A DNA stretch of 64,000 nt from Streptomyces sp. NBC_01439 (GCF_036227605.1 NZ_CP109487.1:4655501-4719500); one strand, 5' to 3'; shown: positions 49,794 through 58,020, numbered from the stretch's first letter. Numbers and translations are program-made. Notes: generated from the letters alone by a model not told the origin.

Positions 49794-50681
49794 TCAGACG
49801 ACGGCGGAGCCGGCCAGCAGGCCGGCGAGCACGCTCACGGCTCCGGGGTCCCGGAGCATCGTGTAGTGGTCGCCGGGGACGCCCGTCTCTCGTACGGGGT
49901 GGCTGCTGAGGCCGCTCCAGCCGAGGTCGCCCTCGTCGGGGAGCAGCGAGCGCTCCGGCTTGACGAGGGTGAGGGGCCGGTCGAGCGGGCCGGGCTCGTA
50001 CGGGGCGGTGCAGCGGTTGTTGCGGGACAGGCCGCCCTGGTAGGCGGCGTACAGCTTGCGCAGTCCGGCGAGCTCCGTGCCTTCCGGCAGGAGGCCCTGG
50101 GCGATGGCCGCGGCGAGCACCTGGGGCAGTCCGTCCTCGGGTGCGGCGAGGGGCGGGACGCTCACGGTGAACGGCCGGCGGCGCTTGGCGCCGAGGTACA
50201 TCGTGAACCAGTCGAGGAGCATCGCCGCGTCGAGCAGTTCGTCGGTGCGCTTGAAGGCGGGAACGGGCGCGATGCTGTCGAGCAGGACGAGGTCCCGCAG
50301 GAGTGCGCCGCGCCCGGCCGCGTCGAGGCGGGCGGCGATCTCGTAGGCGACGACGCCCCCGAAGGACCAGCCGACCAGGGTGAACGGTCCCGAGTCGATC
50401 CGCGCCCCGGCGAGTTCGTCCAGGCAGCGGGCGGCCAGGTCCCCGATGGGGACGACCGGCGCGCGGGGGTCGAGGGCGGCGGCGAGGAACTCGGGGACGC
50501 TGCCCAGGTCGAGCAGGTACAGGGCGGTGTCCGCGGGCAGCCGCCCGGCCAGGGGCCCCCACTCACCGGCCGCGAGCGCGCCCGGATGTACGGCGCAGAT
50601 CCGGTGGGCGGCCGCCCCGTCCGCGTCCCGCAGGGTGCGCAGGACGGGTCGGGGGGTGGTCGGGTCAGGCCGCCGCGACAT
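49794..50681 (-). CDS. type II thioesterase-like alpha/beta hydrolase
   Basis: This encodes 295 residues. It resembles the thioesterase domains of NRPS/PKS systems: ICAVHPGALAAGEWGPLAGR, the nucleophile motif FTLVGWSFGGVVAYEIAARL and the histidine in VPGDHYTMLRDPGA. It probably releases the acyl chain from an ACP or edits stalled chains. ATG 50681 overlaps the ACP gene by 17 bp and follows AGGAG. It lies between the free ACP and the PfaA-like gene. Confidence 0.87.
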   Translation of the reverse strand: MSRRPDPTTPRPVLRTLRDADGAAAHRICAVHPGALAAGEWGPLAGRLPADTALYLLDLGSVPEFLAAALDPRAPVVPIGDLAARCLDELAGARIDSGPFTLVGWSFGGVVAYEIAARLDAAGRGALLRDLVLLDSIAPVPAFKRTDELLDAAMLLDWFTMYLGAKRRRPFTVSVPPLAAPEDGLPQVLAAAIAQGLLPEGTELAGLRKLYAAYQGGLSRNNRCTAPYEPGPLDRPLTLVKPERSLLPDEGDLGWSGLSSHPVRETGVPGDHYTMLRDPGAVSVLAGLLAGSAVV

Positions 50682-50931
50682 TGCGCGCGCTCTCCTCGGC
50701 GATGTGCCCGGACAGCGCGGCGACGGTCGGGTGGTACCAGAGCGCGGTCGCCTCCAGTTCGAAGCCGAGCCACTTCTCCAGCTCACCGGCGAGGATGAGG
50801 GCTTCGGTCGAGTCGAGGTCGAACTCGTCGAAGTAGCGGTCTACGTCGATCTGGGAGGGCTCGACGTCGAGCCGGACGGCCAGCTTCTCGACCAGCCAGG
50901 CCTGTGCTTCCGCTGCGGTGACAGTCTGCAT
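50665..50931 (-). CDS. free acyl carrier protein
   Basis: This encodes 88 residues, a full ACP: AEAQAWLVEKLAVRLDVEPS, then QIDVDRYFDEFDLDSTEALI with the phosphopantetheine serine in LDSTEA. The ATG at 50931 follows GAGG. It sits between the FAD oxidoreductase and the thioesterase genes, so it may deliver or receive the acyl chain. Confidence 0.88.
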   Translation of the reverse strand: MQTVTAAEAQAWLVEKLAVRLDVEPSQIDVDRYFDEFDLDSTEALILAGELEKWLGFELEATALWYHPTVAALSGHIAEESARNVAAA

Positions 50932-50945
50932 GGGACTACCTCGAT

Positions 50946-52247
50946 TCACTTCTTGATGTCGCGGGGATTGATGTCACGGGCGATGGACTCGGCGGCCTTC
51001 AGTCCGGAGACGAATCCGGCCTCGTGGGAGCCGATCAGGTCGTGGCCGATCTTCGGCGAGTGGAAGTACGAGCCGGCGAGCTTGATCCGGCCGGTGTCGT
51101 TGACCGCGTAGATGGTGCGCTGCATGGTGCGCACGTCCAGATTGATGATCGGGTGGGTGAACGGCAGTTCGCGGATGACGAGTTCGTCGCGCGGGACGAT
51201 CGGGGAGTCGAGCGTGACGAAGTAGTCCTTGCGGGCGGTGAAGCCCTGAAGCGAGTTCATGTAGTACGCGACCCAGGTGCGGGTGCGCCCGTCGACCGTC
51301 TTGAGTCCGTAGTTCCAGCTCTGCCAGCGCTCGCGGCGGGGCGGCATGGCGGCCGGGTCGGTGTGCAGGACGGCGCTGGTGGAGCTGTAGCGGACCTTGC
51401 CCAGGATGTCGGCCTGGAGCGCGTTGGGCGCTTCGAGCATCGCGAGGGTCTGGTCGGCGTGCGAGGCCAGCACCGCGTAGTCGTAGCGCTCCTCGCCGTC
51501 GGCCGTGCCGATGACCACGCCGTCCGCCTCTTCGCGGACCCGGGTGACCGGGCTGGAGGTGCGCACCTTGCCGTTGATGCCCGCGACGACCCGGCGCACG
51601 TACTCGATGCTGCCGCCGGCGACGGTCTTCCAGGCGACGGTGCGTCCCCCGAGACCACCCGGGTCGTGCGACATGAAGAAGGCGATGACGGTGGTGGCGG
51701 GCATCTCCCAGATGAGTTCGGCGGGCACCGACCAGACGGCGGTGGCGAGCAGCACCACGTAGCCGTACTTGAAGGCGTCGGAGTAGCCACCGCGCCGCAG
51801 GTACTCGCCGAGCGCCATGTCGGTGCGCTTGCGCAGGAAGTCGCGCGGCGCCTCGCGGTGGAAGCGCTCGGCGTCCCGCCACAGGGTGAGGAAATCGGCC
51901 GGATAGCGCTGCGCGATCTCCTCCTCGGAGAGTTCGAACTCGGACGTTCCGTAGTCGAGGCCACGGTCGAGGTCAAAGAAGTCGAAGCCGCCCGTGTGGT
52001 CCAGGGCGGGAGCGCCGAGCTCCTCGAAGAAGGCGGTGATCTGGGGATACGTACGGGAGTTGAACACCACGAAGGCGGTGTCGATGCCGATCGTGCGGCC
52101 GTCCTCCTCCTCGACCTCGACGGTCAGCGCGTGGCCGCCGGGCCGGTCGTCCTTCTCGTACACGGTGACTTCGACGTCGTCTGGCAGGTGGTGGGCGGCG
52201 GACAGTCCGGATATGCCGGCACCGACGACAGCGACACGGGTGGTCAT
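50946..52247 (-). CDS. FAD-dependent amine-oxidase-like oxidoreductase (COG2907 type)
   Basis: This encodes 433 residues. The Rossmann motif is VAVVGAGISGLSAAHHL, followed by DRPGGHALTVEVEEEDGRTI and GIDTAFVVFNSRTYPQITAF, which match COG2907-type FAD proteins. Relatives often lie beside cyclopropane-fatty-acid synthases and act on lipid chains. A C-terminal FAD segment (IKLAGSYFHSPKIGHDLIGS) closes the fold. It is probably a desaturase or isomerase acting on the PUFA-synthase product. It is the first gene of the minus-strand operon; 15 bp separate it from the ACP gene. Confidence 0.85.
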   Translation of the reverse strand: MTTRVAVVGAGISGLSAAHHLPDDVEVTVYEKDDRPGGHALTVEVEEEDGRTIGIDTAFVVFNSRTYPQITAFFEELGAPALDHTGGFDFFDLDRGLDYGTSEFELSEEEIAQRYPADFLTLWRDAERFHREAPRDFLRKRTDMALGEYLRRGGYSDAFKYGYVVLLATAVWSVPAELIWEMPATTVIAFFMSHDPGGLGGRTVAWKTVAGGSIEYVRRVVAGINGKVRTSSPVTRVREEADGVVIGTADGEERYDYAVLASHADQTLAMLEAPNALQADILGKVRYSSTSAVLHTDPAAMPPRRERWQSWNYGLKTVDGRTRTWVAYYMNSLQGFTARKDYFVTLDSPIVPRDELVIRELPFTHPIINLDVRTMQRTIYAVNDTGRIKLAGSYFHSPKIGHDLIGSHEAGFVSGLKAAESIARDINPRDIKK

Positions 52248-52712
52248 GGCAGGCAGCCCTTCGGCTCGAGCGTTGATCGTGGAACCGGTCGCCTTGCGCG
52301 ACGGCGGCTGGAGCGCAGAGGAGTGAGACCTCTGGGGGCGGAACGTCGCGTGTGTCTCCCGCGGCGACGACGGTTACGGCGGAGTGCGACAACAGCGGTG
52401 TGGGTGGTGACGGCGGCGGCGGCGATGGCGGGCCGGCACGGCTCGAAACGTAGGGCGGCGGCCTGACGGGGGTCAATCGGCGCATCGCGGATGCGCGGGT
52501 CGCCATCGGAAAGGCCGATGGCGGGGAAGTGCGGTGTCCGGATCCGAACGTCCCCGCGTACCGGACGGGATCGAGCCAACTCTTCGTGCGAGCCGAAGTT
52601 CATCCTCCGCGGCTGTCCGGAAGAACCACACGACGGGCTCTTCTCTGAGGCTGGTACTTGTGCCCTGATCCCGTGATCCCGCGTTCCATGCCGTAGTAGA
52701 GGAGAGAGCTCC
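52248..52712. other. 465-bp divergent intergenic region of the cluster
   Basis: This separates the minus-strand biosynthetic operon from the plus-strand export genes and should hold their promoters. A perfect 7-bp inverted repeat, GCGCATC (52480-52486) and GATGCGC (52490-52496), and a GATCCC direct repeat near 52672-52680 are visible. No gene is evident. Confidence 0.45.
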
Positions 52713-53123
52713 ATGCCCACCATTCCCTGGATGCCCGGGGCCGCCGCCAAGGATGCGACCGCCGACTCCGGCCAAGCCGTGGTCATGGCTTCCAAGCTCC
52801 AGGTCACCTCGCTGCTCCACGTTCCCCGGTTCTTCCTGCTGTCGCTGGTGGTGTGGAAGCAGGTGCGGTCGGCGCCCGGGGTGATCGGTGCCTCGCTGCG
52901 GGCGGAGCCGCTGAAGAAGACCTTCTGGACCCTGTCCGCGTGGAGCGGCCAGGAGGCCCTCGACACGTTCTCGCGCTCGGACCCGCACGCCCGGATCGTT
53001 TCCCGGCTGCGGAAGGTGATGGACCGTTCGGTGTTCGTCTTCTATCCGGCCGACCACGACAGCCTGCCCGCCGGCTGGGACGACGCGGTGGCACGGCTGA
53101 AGAGCAAGGAGGAGGGCCGGTGA
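52713..53123 (+). CDS. small ABM/DUF3291-like protein
   Basis: This encodes 136 residues. The region from MASKLQVTSLLHVPRFFLLS onward, with SAPGVIGASLRAEPLKKTFW and TLSAWSGQEALDTFSRSDPH, fits the ferredoxin-like dimeric alpha-beta barrel of antibiotic-biosynthesis monooxygenase and DUF3291 proteins. The reaction is unknown. The ATG follows GAGGAG. The stop overlaps the MFS gene start (GTGA). A related-fold protein (DUF4188) is encoded at 25.8 kb. Confidence 0.7.
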   Translation: MPTIPWMPGAAAKDATADSGQAVVMASKLQVTSLLHVPRFFLLSLVVWKQVRSAPGVIGASLRAEPLKKTFWTLSAWSGQEALDTFSRSDPHARIVSRLRKVMDRSVFVFYPADHDSLPAGWDDAVARLKSKEEGR

Positions 53124-54658
53124 GCGCCGTGACGGGACAGACTGCGGCCGACGCGCCCGCAAAGCCGGTCATTCCCCACGGGACGATGGTGCTGGCCGTC
53201 GCCTGCCTGGGTCTGTTCATGTCCTTCATCGAGGTCACGGCCGCGATCTCGACGCTGCGCGCCCTGCAGCTGGACATGCAGGTCGCGCCGGCCGACCTGA
53301 GCTGGGTGTCGAGCACGTACACCCTGGTCGTGGCGGCCTGTGTGCTCTCGGGCGGTGCGCTCGGCGAACGGTTCGGCAGGCGGCGGGTGTTCGTCACCGG
53401 TGTGGTGGCGCTCGCCGCGGGCTCGCTGGTGGTGGCGACCGCGAGCGGGTTTCCGCAGGTGCTGGTCGGGCGGGCGATCAGCGGGGTCGGCGGCGCGCTG
53501 GTGCTGCCGACGTCGCTGGCCATCATCACCACGACCTTCTTCGTCGATCTGCCGCGGATGCTGCGCTACATCACGATCTGGGTGTCCATGTCCGGCGTCG
53601 GCCTCGCGGTCGGACCGCTGCTCGGCGGTGCGCTGCTCGACCGCTTCGACTGGCCGGCCGTGTACCTGGTGAACACGCCGGTCGCCGTGGTGACGGTGGC
53701 CATGGCGCTATACGCGGTGAAGGAGACCAAGGTTCCGGACCGGGCGCTCGACCTGGGTGGCCAGTTCCTGTCCGTCGTCGGTCTGGGCACGCTCGTGTAC
53801 GGGATCGCCGTCGGCGGCCGGCTGGGGTACGACGACCCGGTGGTCGTGGTCTCGCTGGCGGTCGCGGTGGCCGCCCTGACGGGGCTGGTACTGGTGGAGC
53901 GGCGGGCCCCCGTGCCGATGCTGGACGTACGCATGATGGGCTCGCTGCGGGTCTCGGCCACTCTGGTGGTGGCGGCGAGCGCGCTCTTCACCTTCGTCGG
54001 CATCGTCTTCCTCGAAGTGCTGTTCCTCCAGCGGGTCCAGGGCACCGAGCCGATGGCCACGGGCCTGAAACTGCTGCCCGCGATGGTTTCGTTCGTGCTG
54101 TCCACCCTGGTGGCGCAGCGGATCGCGGCGAAGGTGGGGCCGGGCCGGCTGCTGGCCGCCGGTTCCCTGGTCACGGGTGCGGCCGCGGTCGCCCTGGTCG
54201 CGCAGCAGCCCGACAGCGCGTACGGGATCACGGCCCTGGGCCTGACCCTGCTGGGTCTGGGCAGCGGCCTCGTGGTCGCGCCGTCGACGGCCGCCGCGTT
54301 CGCGGTCGTCGAGCCCGCGCAGATGGGCTCGGCCTCCAACGCGGTCACCGCCTTCCGGCAGGTCGGCTCGGTGCTCGCCACCTCGGTGCTGGGCTCGGTG
54401 CTCGCCGTGCGCTTCATCGGCGTGCTCCCGGACAGGCTCGACGCGGCGCACGTGCCCCCGGAGGTCGCGTCGACGGTCGTCGAGGTGGCGCGGAGCGGCG
54501 GCAACGGCAGCGGCCGTTCCACGGAAGCGGTGACGGAGGCCGTCAACGCCTCGTTCAACGCGGGCATCCACACCGGCATGTGGGTGGTGGCGGGCGTGTC
54601 CGCGCTGGCGGCGGCACTGTCCCTGGCCTTCCTCACGCGGACGAAAAAGGACGCTTAG
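53120..54658 (+). CDS. MFS DHA2 family drug efflux pump
   Basis: This encodes 512 residues with about 14 membrane segments (EmrB/QacA type). Motifs include LSWVSSTYTLVVAACVLSGG, GALGERFGRRRVFVTGVVAL and GVGLAVGPLLGGALLDRF (motif C). It probably exports the cluster product and gives self-resistance. The GTG at 53120 overlaps the upstream stop. Confidence 0.93.
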   Translation: MSAVTGQTAADAPAKPVIPHGTMVLAVACLGLFMSFIEVTAAISTLRALQLDMQVAPADLSWVSSTYTLVVAACVLSGGALGERFGRRRVFVTGVVALAAGSLVVATASGFPQVLVGRAISGVGGALVLPTSLAIITTTFFVDLPRMLRYITIWVSMSGVGLAVGPLLGGALLDRFDWPAVYLVNTPVAVVTVAMALYAVKETKVPDRALDLGGQFLSVVGLGTLVYGIAVGGRLGYDDPVVVVSLAVAVAALTGLVLVERRAPVPMLDVRMMGSLRVSATLVVAASALFTFVGIVFLEVLFLQRVQGTEPMATGLKLLPAMVSFVLSTLVAQRIAAKVGPGRLLAAGSLVTGAAAVALVAQQPDSAYGITALGLTLLGLGSGLVVAPSTAAAFAVVEPAQMGSASNAVTAFRQVGSVLATSVLGSVLAVRFIGVLPDRLDAAHVPPEVASTVVEVARSGGNGSGRSTEAVTEAVNASFNAGIHTGMWVVAGVSALAAALSLAFLTRTKKDA

Positions 54659-54788
54659 CCCATCGAGAATCCAGATCCCGGGTTCAGTGAATTCGAGGAC
54701 TCGAGAATACCGTTGGAAAGCAATTGACGAGCCGGCACTGCCACGCGAGCATTAATTCAGAAGTCGACGGAAAGGAAAGGGAGGAATC

Positions 54789-55994
54789 ATGACGGCGCCC
54801 AGTGTTCTGAGTCTCCTCGACCCGAGCGCCCTCATGGACCCGCACCCGATATATCGGGAGTGGAATCGACAGGGTCCGGTCATCTGGGATTCTGAAATCG
54901 AGGCGTGGCTCATCACCGGCTACGACGAGTCTTTCCGGGTATTCCGAGACATCGAGAACTTCTGCCAGGACTGGCGTCGCATCGACGTGGAGACGCCCGC
55001 CTCGCTGCTCAGCCTGCAGACGCTGGACCCGCCGGAGCACACCCAGATCCGGCAGTTGATGCACGAGGGGTTCAAGGCCGTCAGCCCCTACGCCCTCGAG
55101 GACGCGCTCCGGTCGGGCCTCGAGGAGCTGCTCGCCGCGGTGGAACACCGGCCCGGTTTCGACTTCGTATCGGAGCTGGCCGAGCCGCTCACGCTGCGGG
55201 TCATTTCGGCGCTGCTCGGGATCCCCCAGCCCGACCCGGCCTGGTTCGTCCCGCTCTCGAACACCATCGTGGACGGTATGGACTTCAGCCTCCGGCCGGA
55301 GTGCTACGAGCCCGGCGTGGCGGCTCGGGCCGAGCTGTCGGCACTGGTCGGCCGGTGGTTGGAGTCGCCGCCCGCGGACGGGTTCGTGAGCCACGTGGCG
55401 CACAGCGGGAAGCGGGAGGGCATCGAGCACGACGTCCTGCTGAACTCGTTGCGCGTCGTCCTCCAGGCCGGTTTCCAGACCGCCAATCGTTTCCTCGCCA
55501 CCGGCCTGCTCACGCTGCTCCGCATTCCGGCCGAGCGACGCCCGCGGGCCGGCACCGACGCCGCCGTCAACGAACTCGTCAGGTTCGCGGGCCCGGTGCA
55601 CGTCGAGAGCCGCGCCTGTGTGAACGACACGGCTCTCGGGGGCCAGCTCATCCGCAGGGGGCAGGTGGTGTCGATGTTCCTCCCCGCCGCCAACCGGGAC
55701 CCCCGTGCGTTCGCCAGTCCGGGCGAGCTCCTTCTCGACAGGAGTCCCAACCGGCATCTCGGATTCGGCCGGGGCCCGCACACCTGCCTGGGCGCACCCG
55801 TCGCCGTGAGCGTCGCCAGGGAAGTGTTCGCCACCATCGGCCGGCGCTATCCGCACGCCCGACTCCTGGGCGAGCCCGTTCCGAGGCCCAATGTGACGGA
55901 ACACGGCTTCTACGAGTTCAAGGTTTCTTTTTCCGCGGAAGACCGCCCGACAGGGCGGAGCCCGCAGGAAGAAGGGGAAGTTGCCCACCGATGA
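54789..55994 (+). CDS. cytochrome P450
   Basis: This encodes 401 residues. The heme-binding loop FGRGPHTCLGAPVA contains the axial cysteine, and the ExxR motif is NELVRFAGP. The I-helix reads LQAGFQTANRFLATG, where the usual acid of the (D/E)T pair is glutamine, which is unusual and may affect oxygen activation. The ATG follows GGGAGG. The stop overlaps the MFS start as ATGA. It may oxidise the lipid product; a role in the downstream peptide pathway is also possible. A 130-bp gap precedes it. Confidence 0.92.
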   Translation: MTAPSVLSLLDPSALMDPHPIYREWNRQGPVIWDSEIEAWLITGYDESFRVFRDIENFCQDWRRIDVETPASLLSLQTLDPPEHTQIRQLMHEGFKAVSPYALEDALRSGLEELLAAVEHRPGFDFVSELAEPLTLRVISALLGIPQPDPAWFVPLSNTIVDGMDFSLRPECYEPGVAARAELSALVGRWLESPPADGFVSHVAHSGKREGIEHDVLLNSLRVVLQAGFQTANRFLATGLLTLLRIPAERRPRAGTDAAVNELVRFAGPVHVESRACVNDTALGGQLIRRGQVVSMFLPAANRDPRAFASPGELLLDRSPNRHLGFGRGPHTCLGAPVAVSVAREVFATIGRRYPHARLLGEPVPRPNVTEHGFYEFKVSFSAEDRPTGRSPQEEGEVAHR

Positions 55995-57340
55995 GAAAAG
56001 AGGTGAAGACATCATGCGTCACGCCCACTGAAACGAAGCGAGCAGGGCTTAAGGCTACTGGTCGGACCCGCGGCAGCGGGTCCGACCAGCCCCTCCCCAC
56101 CGGAGTCTCGGCCGTCCTGCGCCTGCCCGCGATGCGCGCCGTGTACCTCGCGCACGCGATCTCCATGCTGGGGACCATCGCCGCCGAGGTCGCCCTGTCC
56201 GTCCTGGTCTTCCAGCGCACCGGGTCCGCCCTGCTCTCCGCGCTGGTGTTCGTCTGCACCTTCCTGCCGTACGCCGTCGGCGGCACGCTGCTGTCCTCCG
56301 TCGCCGACCGCCTGCCCGCCCGCCCCCTGCTGGTCTCCTCCGACCTGATCTGCGCCGGCTGCGTCGCGGCGATGACGATCCCCGGAATGCCCGTACCCGC
56401 CCTTCTCGGTCTGCTCGTCGTCACCGGTCTCATCGCTCCCGTCTTCCAGGGAGCGCGAGCCGCGAGTCTGGCCCAGCTGCTGGACGGCGACTTGTTCCCC
56501 GTGGGCCGGTCGCTGCTGCGCACCATCAGCCAGACCGCGGTGGTGTCCGGGTTCGCGGTCGGCGGCGTCCTCATCGCCCTGGTCGGACCGCGCTGGGTGC
56601 TCGTCGCCAACGCCGCCAGCTTCCTGGTCTCGGCCGCACTGCTGAGACTGGGCACCCCCGCCACCCCCGCCAATTCGGCGGCCGGACAGGAGGGAGCGGC
56701 AGCCGAACCCTCCGTGCTGCGGGAGTCGCTGAGCGGCCTGCGGTACCTGTTGCGCACCGCGCGGCTGCGCCGGCTGCTCCTGCTGTCCTGGGCGGTGCCC
56801 GCCTTCTCCTCGGTGGGCGACGGGCTGGCCGTCGCCTACACCGTCCAGACCGGCGCTGCCGCCACGGCGGCCGGCGCGCTGTTCACCGGCTACGCGGTCG
56901 GCACGGTCGCCGGCGAGATCACCGTGGCCCGGCTGTCACCGGCCACCCGCCGGCGTCTCGTCGTGCCGCTGGTGATCCTCAGCCAGTTGCCGCTCGTCTT
57001 CTTCGCGGCCTCTCCTTCCGTCCCCGCCGCCGCACTGCTGCTCGCCCTGTCCGGTGCCGGCTTCGCCTTCAACCAGGGCATCGACCCGCTGATCCTCGCG
57101 GCCACCGAACCCGCCTACCGCGGACGGCTGTTCACCGTGCAGAGCAGCGGCCTGATGACCGTCCAAGGCGTCGGCATCGCCCTCTTCGGGGCCGCCGGTA
57201 CGGTCTTCGCCCCCGGCCTGGTCGTCTGCGCGGCCGGGTCGGTGGGTGCCGTCGTCGCCCTCACCCTGGCCCGTTCGGCTCTCCGTGCGACCCCGTCCCC
57301 CGTCATCCCGGCCCCCGCGCCGGCCGCCATGAGCGAATAA
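55991..57340 (+). CDS. MFS transporter
   Basis: This encodes 449 residues with about 12 membrane segments: LAHAISMLGTIAAEVALSVL, TFLPYAVGGTLLSSVADRLP and VTGLIAPVFQGARAASLAQL. It resembles the 12-TM exporters of macrolide-type efflux (MefA/NreB-like). It is coupled to the P450 gene by a 4-bp ATGA overlap, and followed by a strong terminator, so the P450/transporter pair is one transcription unit. Confidence 0.9.
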   Translation: MRKEVKTSCVTPTETKRAGLKATGRTRGSGSDQPLPTGVSAVLRLPAMRAVYLAHAISMLGTIAAEVALSVLVFQRTGSALLSALVFVCTFLPYAVGGTLLSSVADRLPARPLLVSSDLICAGCVAAMTIPGMPVPALLGLLVVTGLIAPVFQGARAASLAQLLDGDLFPVGRSLLRTISQTAVVSGFAVGGVLIALVGPRWVLVANAASFLVSAALLRLGTPATPANSAAGQEGAAAEPSVLRESLSGLRYLLRTARLRRLLLLSWAVPAFSSVGDGLAVAYTVQTGAAATAAGALFTGYAVGTVAGEITVARLSPATRRRLVVPLVILSQLPLVFFAASPSVPAAALLLALSGAGFAFNQGIDPLILAATEPAYRGRLFTVQSSGLMTVQGVGIALFGAAGTVFAPGLVVCAAGSVGAVVALTLARSALRATPSPVIPAPAPAAMSE

Positions 57341-57380
57341 GGGCCCTCGCCACCCGGGCAGGGCCCTGACCGAAATCGAT

Positions 57381-57421
57381 CCGGCTGTGAGACGCGCCAC
57401 GTCTCACAGCCGGATTTCGCC
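57381..57421. terminator. 15-bp perfect stem terminator before the peptide genes
   Basis: Positions 57381-57395 pair perfectly with 57401-57415 around a CGCCA loop, followed by TTTCGCCGTTTG. A second palindromic hairpin (GGGCCCT, 57341-57367) lies just before it. This insulates the peptide genes from the P450/MFS unit. Confidence 0.9.
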
Positions 57422-57450
57422 GTTTGTCCACGACAAACCAAAAGAAGTGA

Positions 57451-57488
57451 GGAATCGGATTCCCCTATCGGAATTCAGGAATTCCGAT
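57451..57488. promoter_or_regulatory. palindromes upstream of the peptide genes
   Basis: GGAATC-G-GATTCC (57451-57463) and ATCGGAATTC-AG-GAATTCCGAT (57467-57488) are perfect inverted repeats sharing the GGAAT/ATTCC core. They lie about 115-150 bp before the first peptide gene. The arrangement looks like operator sites, plausibly for the TetR encoded at the end of the locus. A clear -10/-35 pair is not evident. Confidence 0.55.
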
Positions 57489-57601
57489 GCCCCGCAGAAC
57501 GTTCCCGGAAAGGCTTTACGCGCCACCCTCGGAATGATGTCATTGATTCAGCGCGGAAATCCCGCCGCAATTACCCGGGAGATCGAGGGAGGTGTAGAGA
57601 T

Positions 57602-57658
57602 ATGGACATCGTCATCATCGAGGACCGCGAGGTCGTGGCCCACCACCCGAGCCTCTGA
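57602..57658 (+). CDS. candidate RiPP precursor peptide, copy 1
   Basis: This 18-codon gene encodes MDIVIIEDREVVAHHPSL. GGAGG lies 9 nt upstream. No earlier in-frame start with a ribosome binding site exists. The peptide has a hydrophobic N-terminal part, an acidic middle (EDRE) and a C-terminal AHHPSL motif with two histidines. Three near-identical copies with conserved codons, followed by modification-type enzymes, support a precursor role. A leader/core boundary is not obvious, so the whole peptide may be substrate. Confidence 0.75.
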   Translation: MDIVIIEDREVVAHHPSL

Positions 57659-57701
57659 CGAGGTGATCCGATCCTGAAAGCTCCGAAGGGAGGTGAACGG
57701 A

Positions 57702-57758
57702 ATGGACATCGTCATCATCGAGGACCGCGAAGTTGTGGCCCACCACCCGAGCCTCTGA
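57702..57758 (+). CDS. candidate RiPP precursor peptide, copy 2
   Basis: It encodes the same 18 residues as copy 1 (MDIVIIEDREVVAHHPSL), with only synonymous changes (GAG to GAA, GTC to GTT). A near-consensus Shine-Dalgarno (AAGGGAGGTGA) lies just upstream. It starts exactly 100 bp after copy 1. Confidence 0.78.
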   Translation: MDIVIIEDREVVAHHPSL

Positions 57759-57801
57759 CGAGGTGATCCGATCCCGAAAGCTCCGAAGGGAGGTGAACGG
57801 A

Positions 57802-57858
57802 ATGGACATCGTCATCATCGAGGACCGCGAAGTTGTGGCCCACCACCCGAGCAAGTAG
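57802..57858 (+). CDS. candidate RiPP precursor peptide, copy 3 (C-terminal Lys)
   Basis: It encodes MDIVIIEDREVVAHHPSK, identical to copies 1 and 2 except for the last residue (Leu to Lys) and a TAG stop. The same AAGGGAGGTGA ribosome binding site precedes it, and it starts exactly 100 bp after copy 2. The changed last residue could alter trimming or export. Confidence 0.78.
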   Translation: MDIVIIEDREVVAHHPSK

Positions 57859-57907
57859 CTGAGAAAGGGCCCGCATGAACGAGGGGCCCGAAGCATGAAG
57901 CGCTCGG

Positions 57908-57932
57908 CTGCGAGACGGGCCGTGTCTCGCAG
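57908..57932. terminator. hairpin between peptide genes and enzyme genes (possible attenuator)
   Basis: CTGCGAGAC (57908-57916) pairs with GTCTCGCAG (57924-57932) around a 7-nt loop. It lies between the last peptide gene and the SagB-like gene, where partial termination would give more peptide than enzyme message. Its stem closely resembles that of the terminator at 57381-57415. Confidence 0.75.
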
Positions 57933-58020
57933 TCGGGCGTGCTCGCGCCACCAAGCGACTTTGCACCTTCCAACGTAATCCCCCGCACTGCGCCCAGGAA
58001 ACGGATGAGGAGACTCGACC

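Larger units (their letters stand above)
57602..57858 (+). repeat. 100-bp-period tandem repeat of peptide gene plus ribosome binding site
   Basis: Three peptide genes begin at 57602, 57702 and 57802. The spacers after copies 1 and 2 (57659-57701 and 57759-57801) differ by one base (CCTG versus CCCG). Near-perfect conservation of spacer and gene suggests recent amplification that raises peptide dosage. Confidence 0.95.

Noticed and set aside
57387..57677. 96-codon frame covering the first peptide gene in another frame
   Set aside because: It starts inside the terminator hairpin, has no ribosome binding site and is not preserved in the other two 100-bp repeats, unlike the 18-codon frames.
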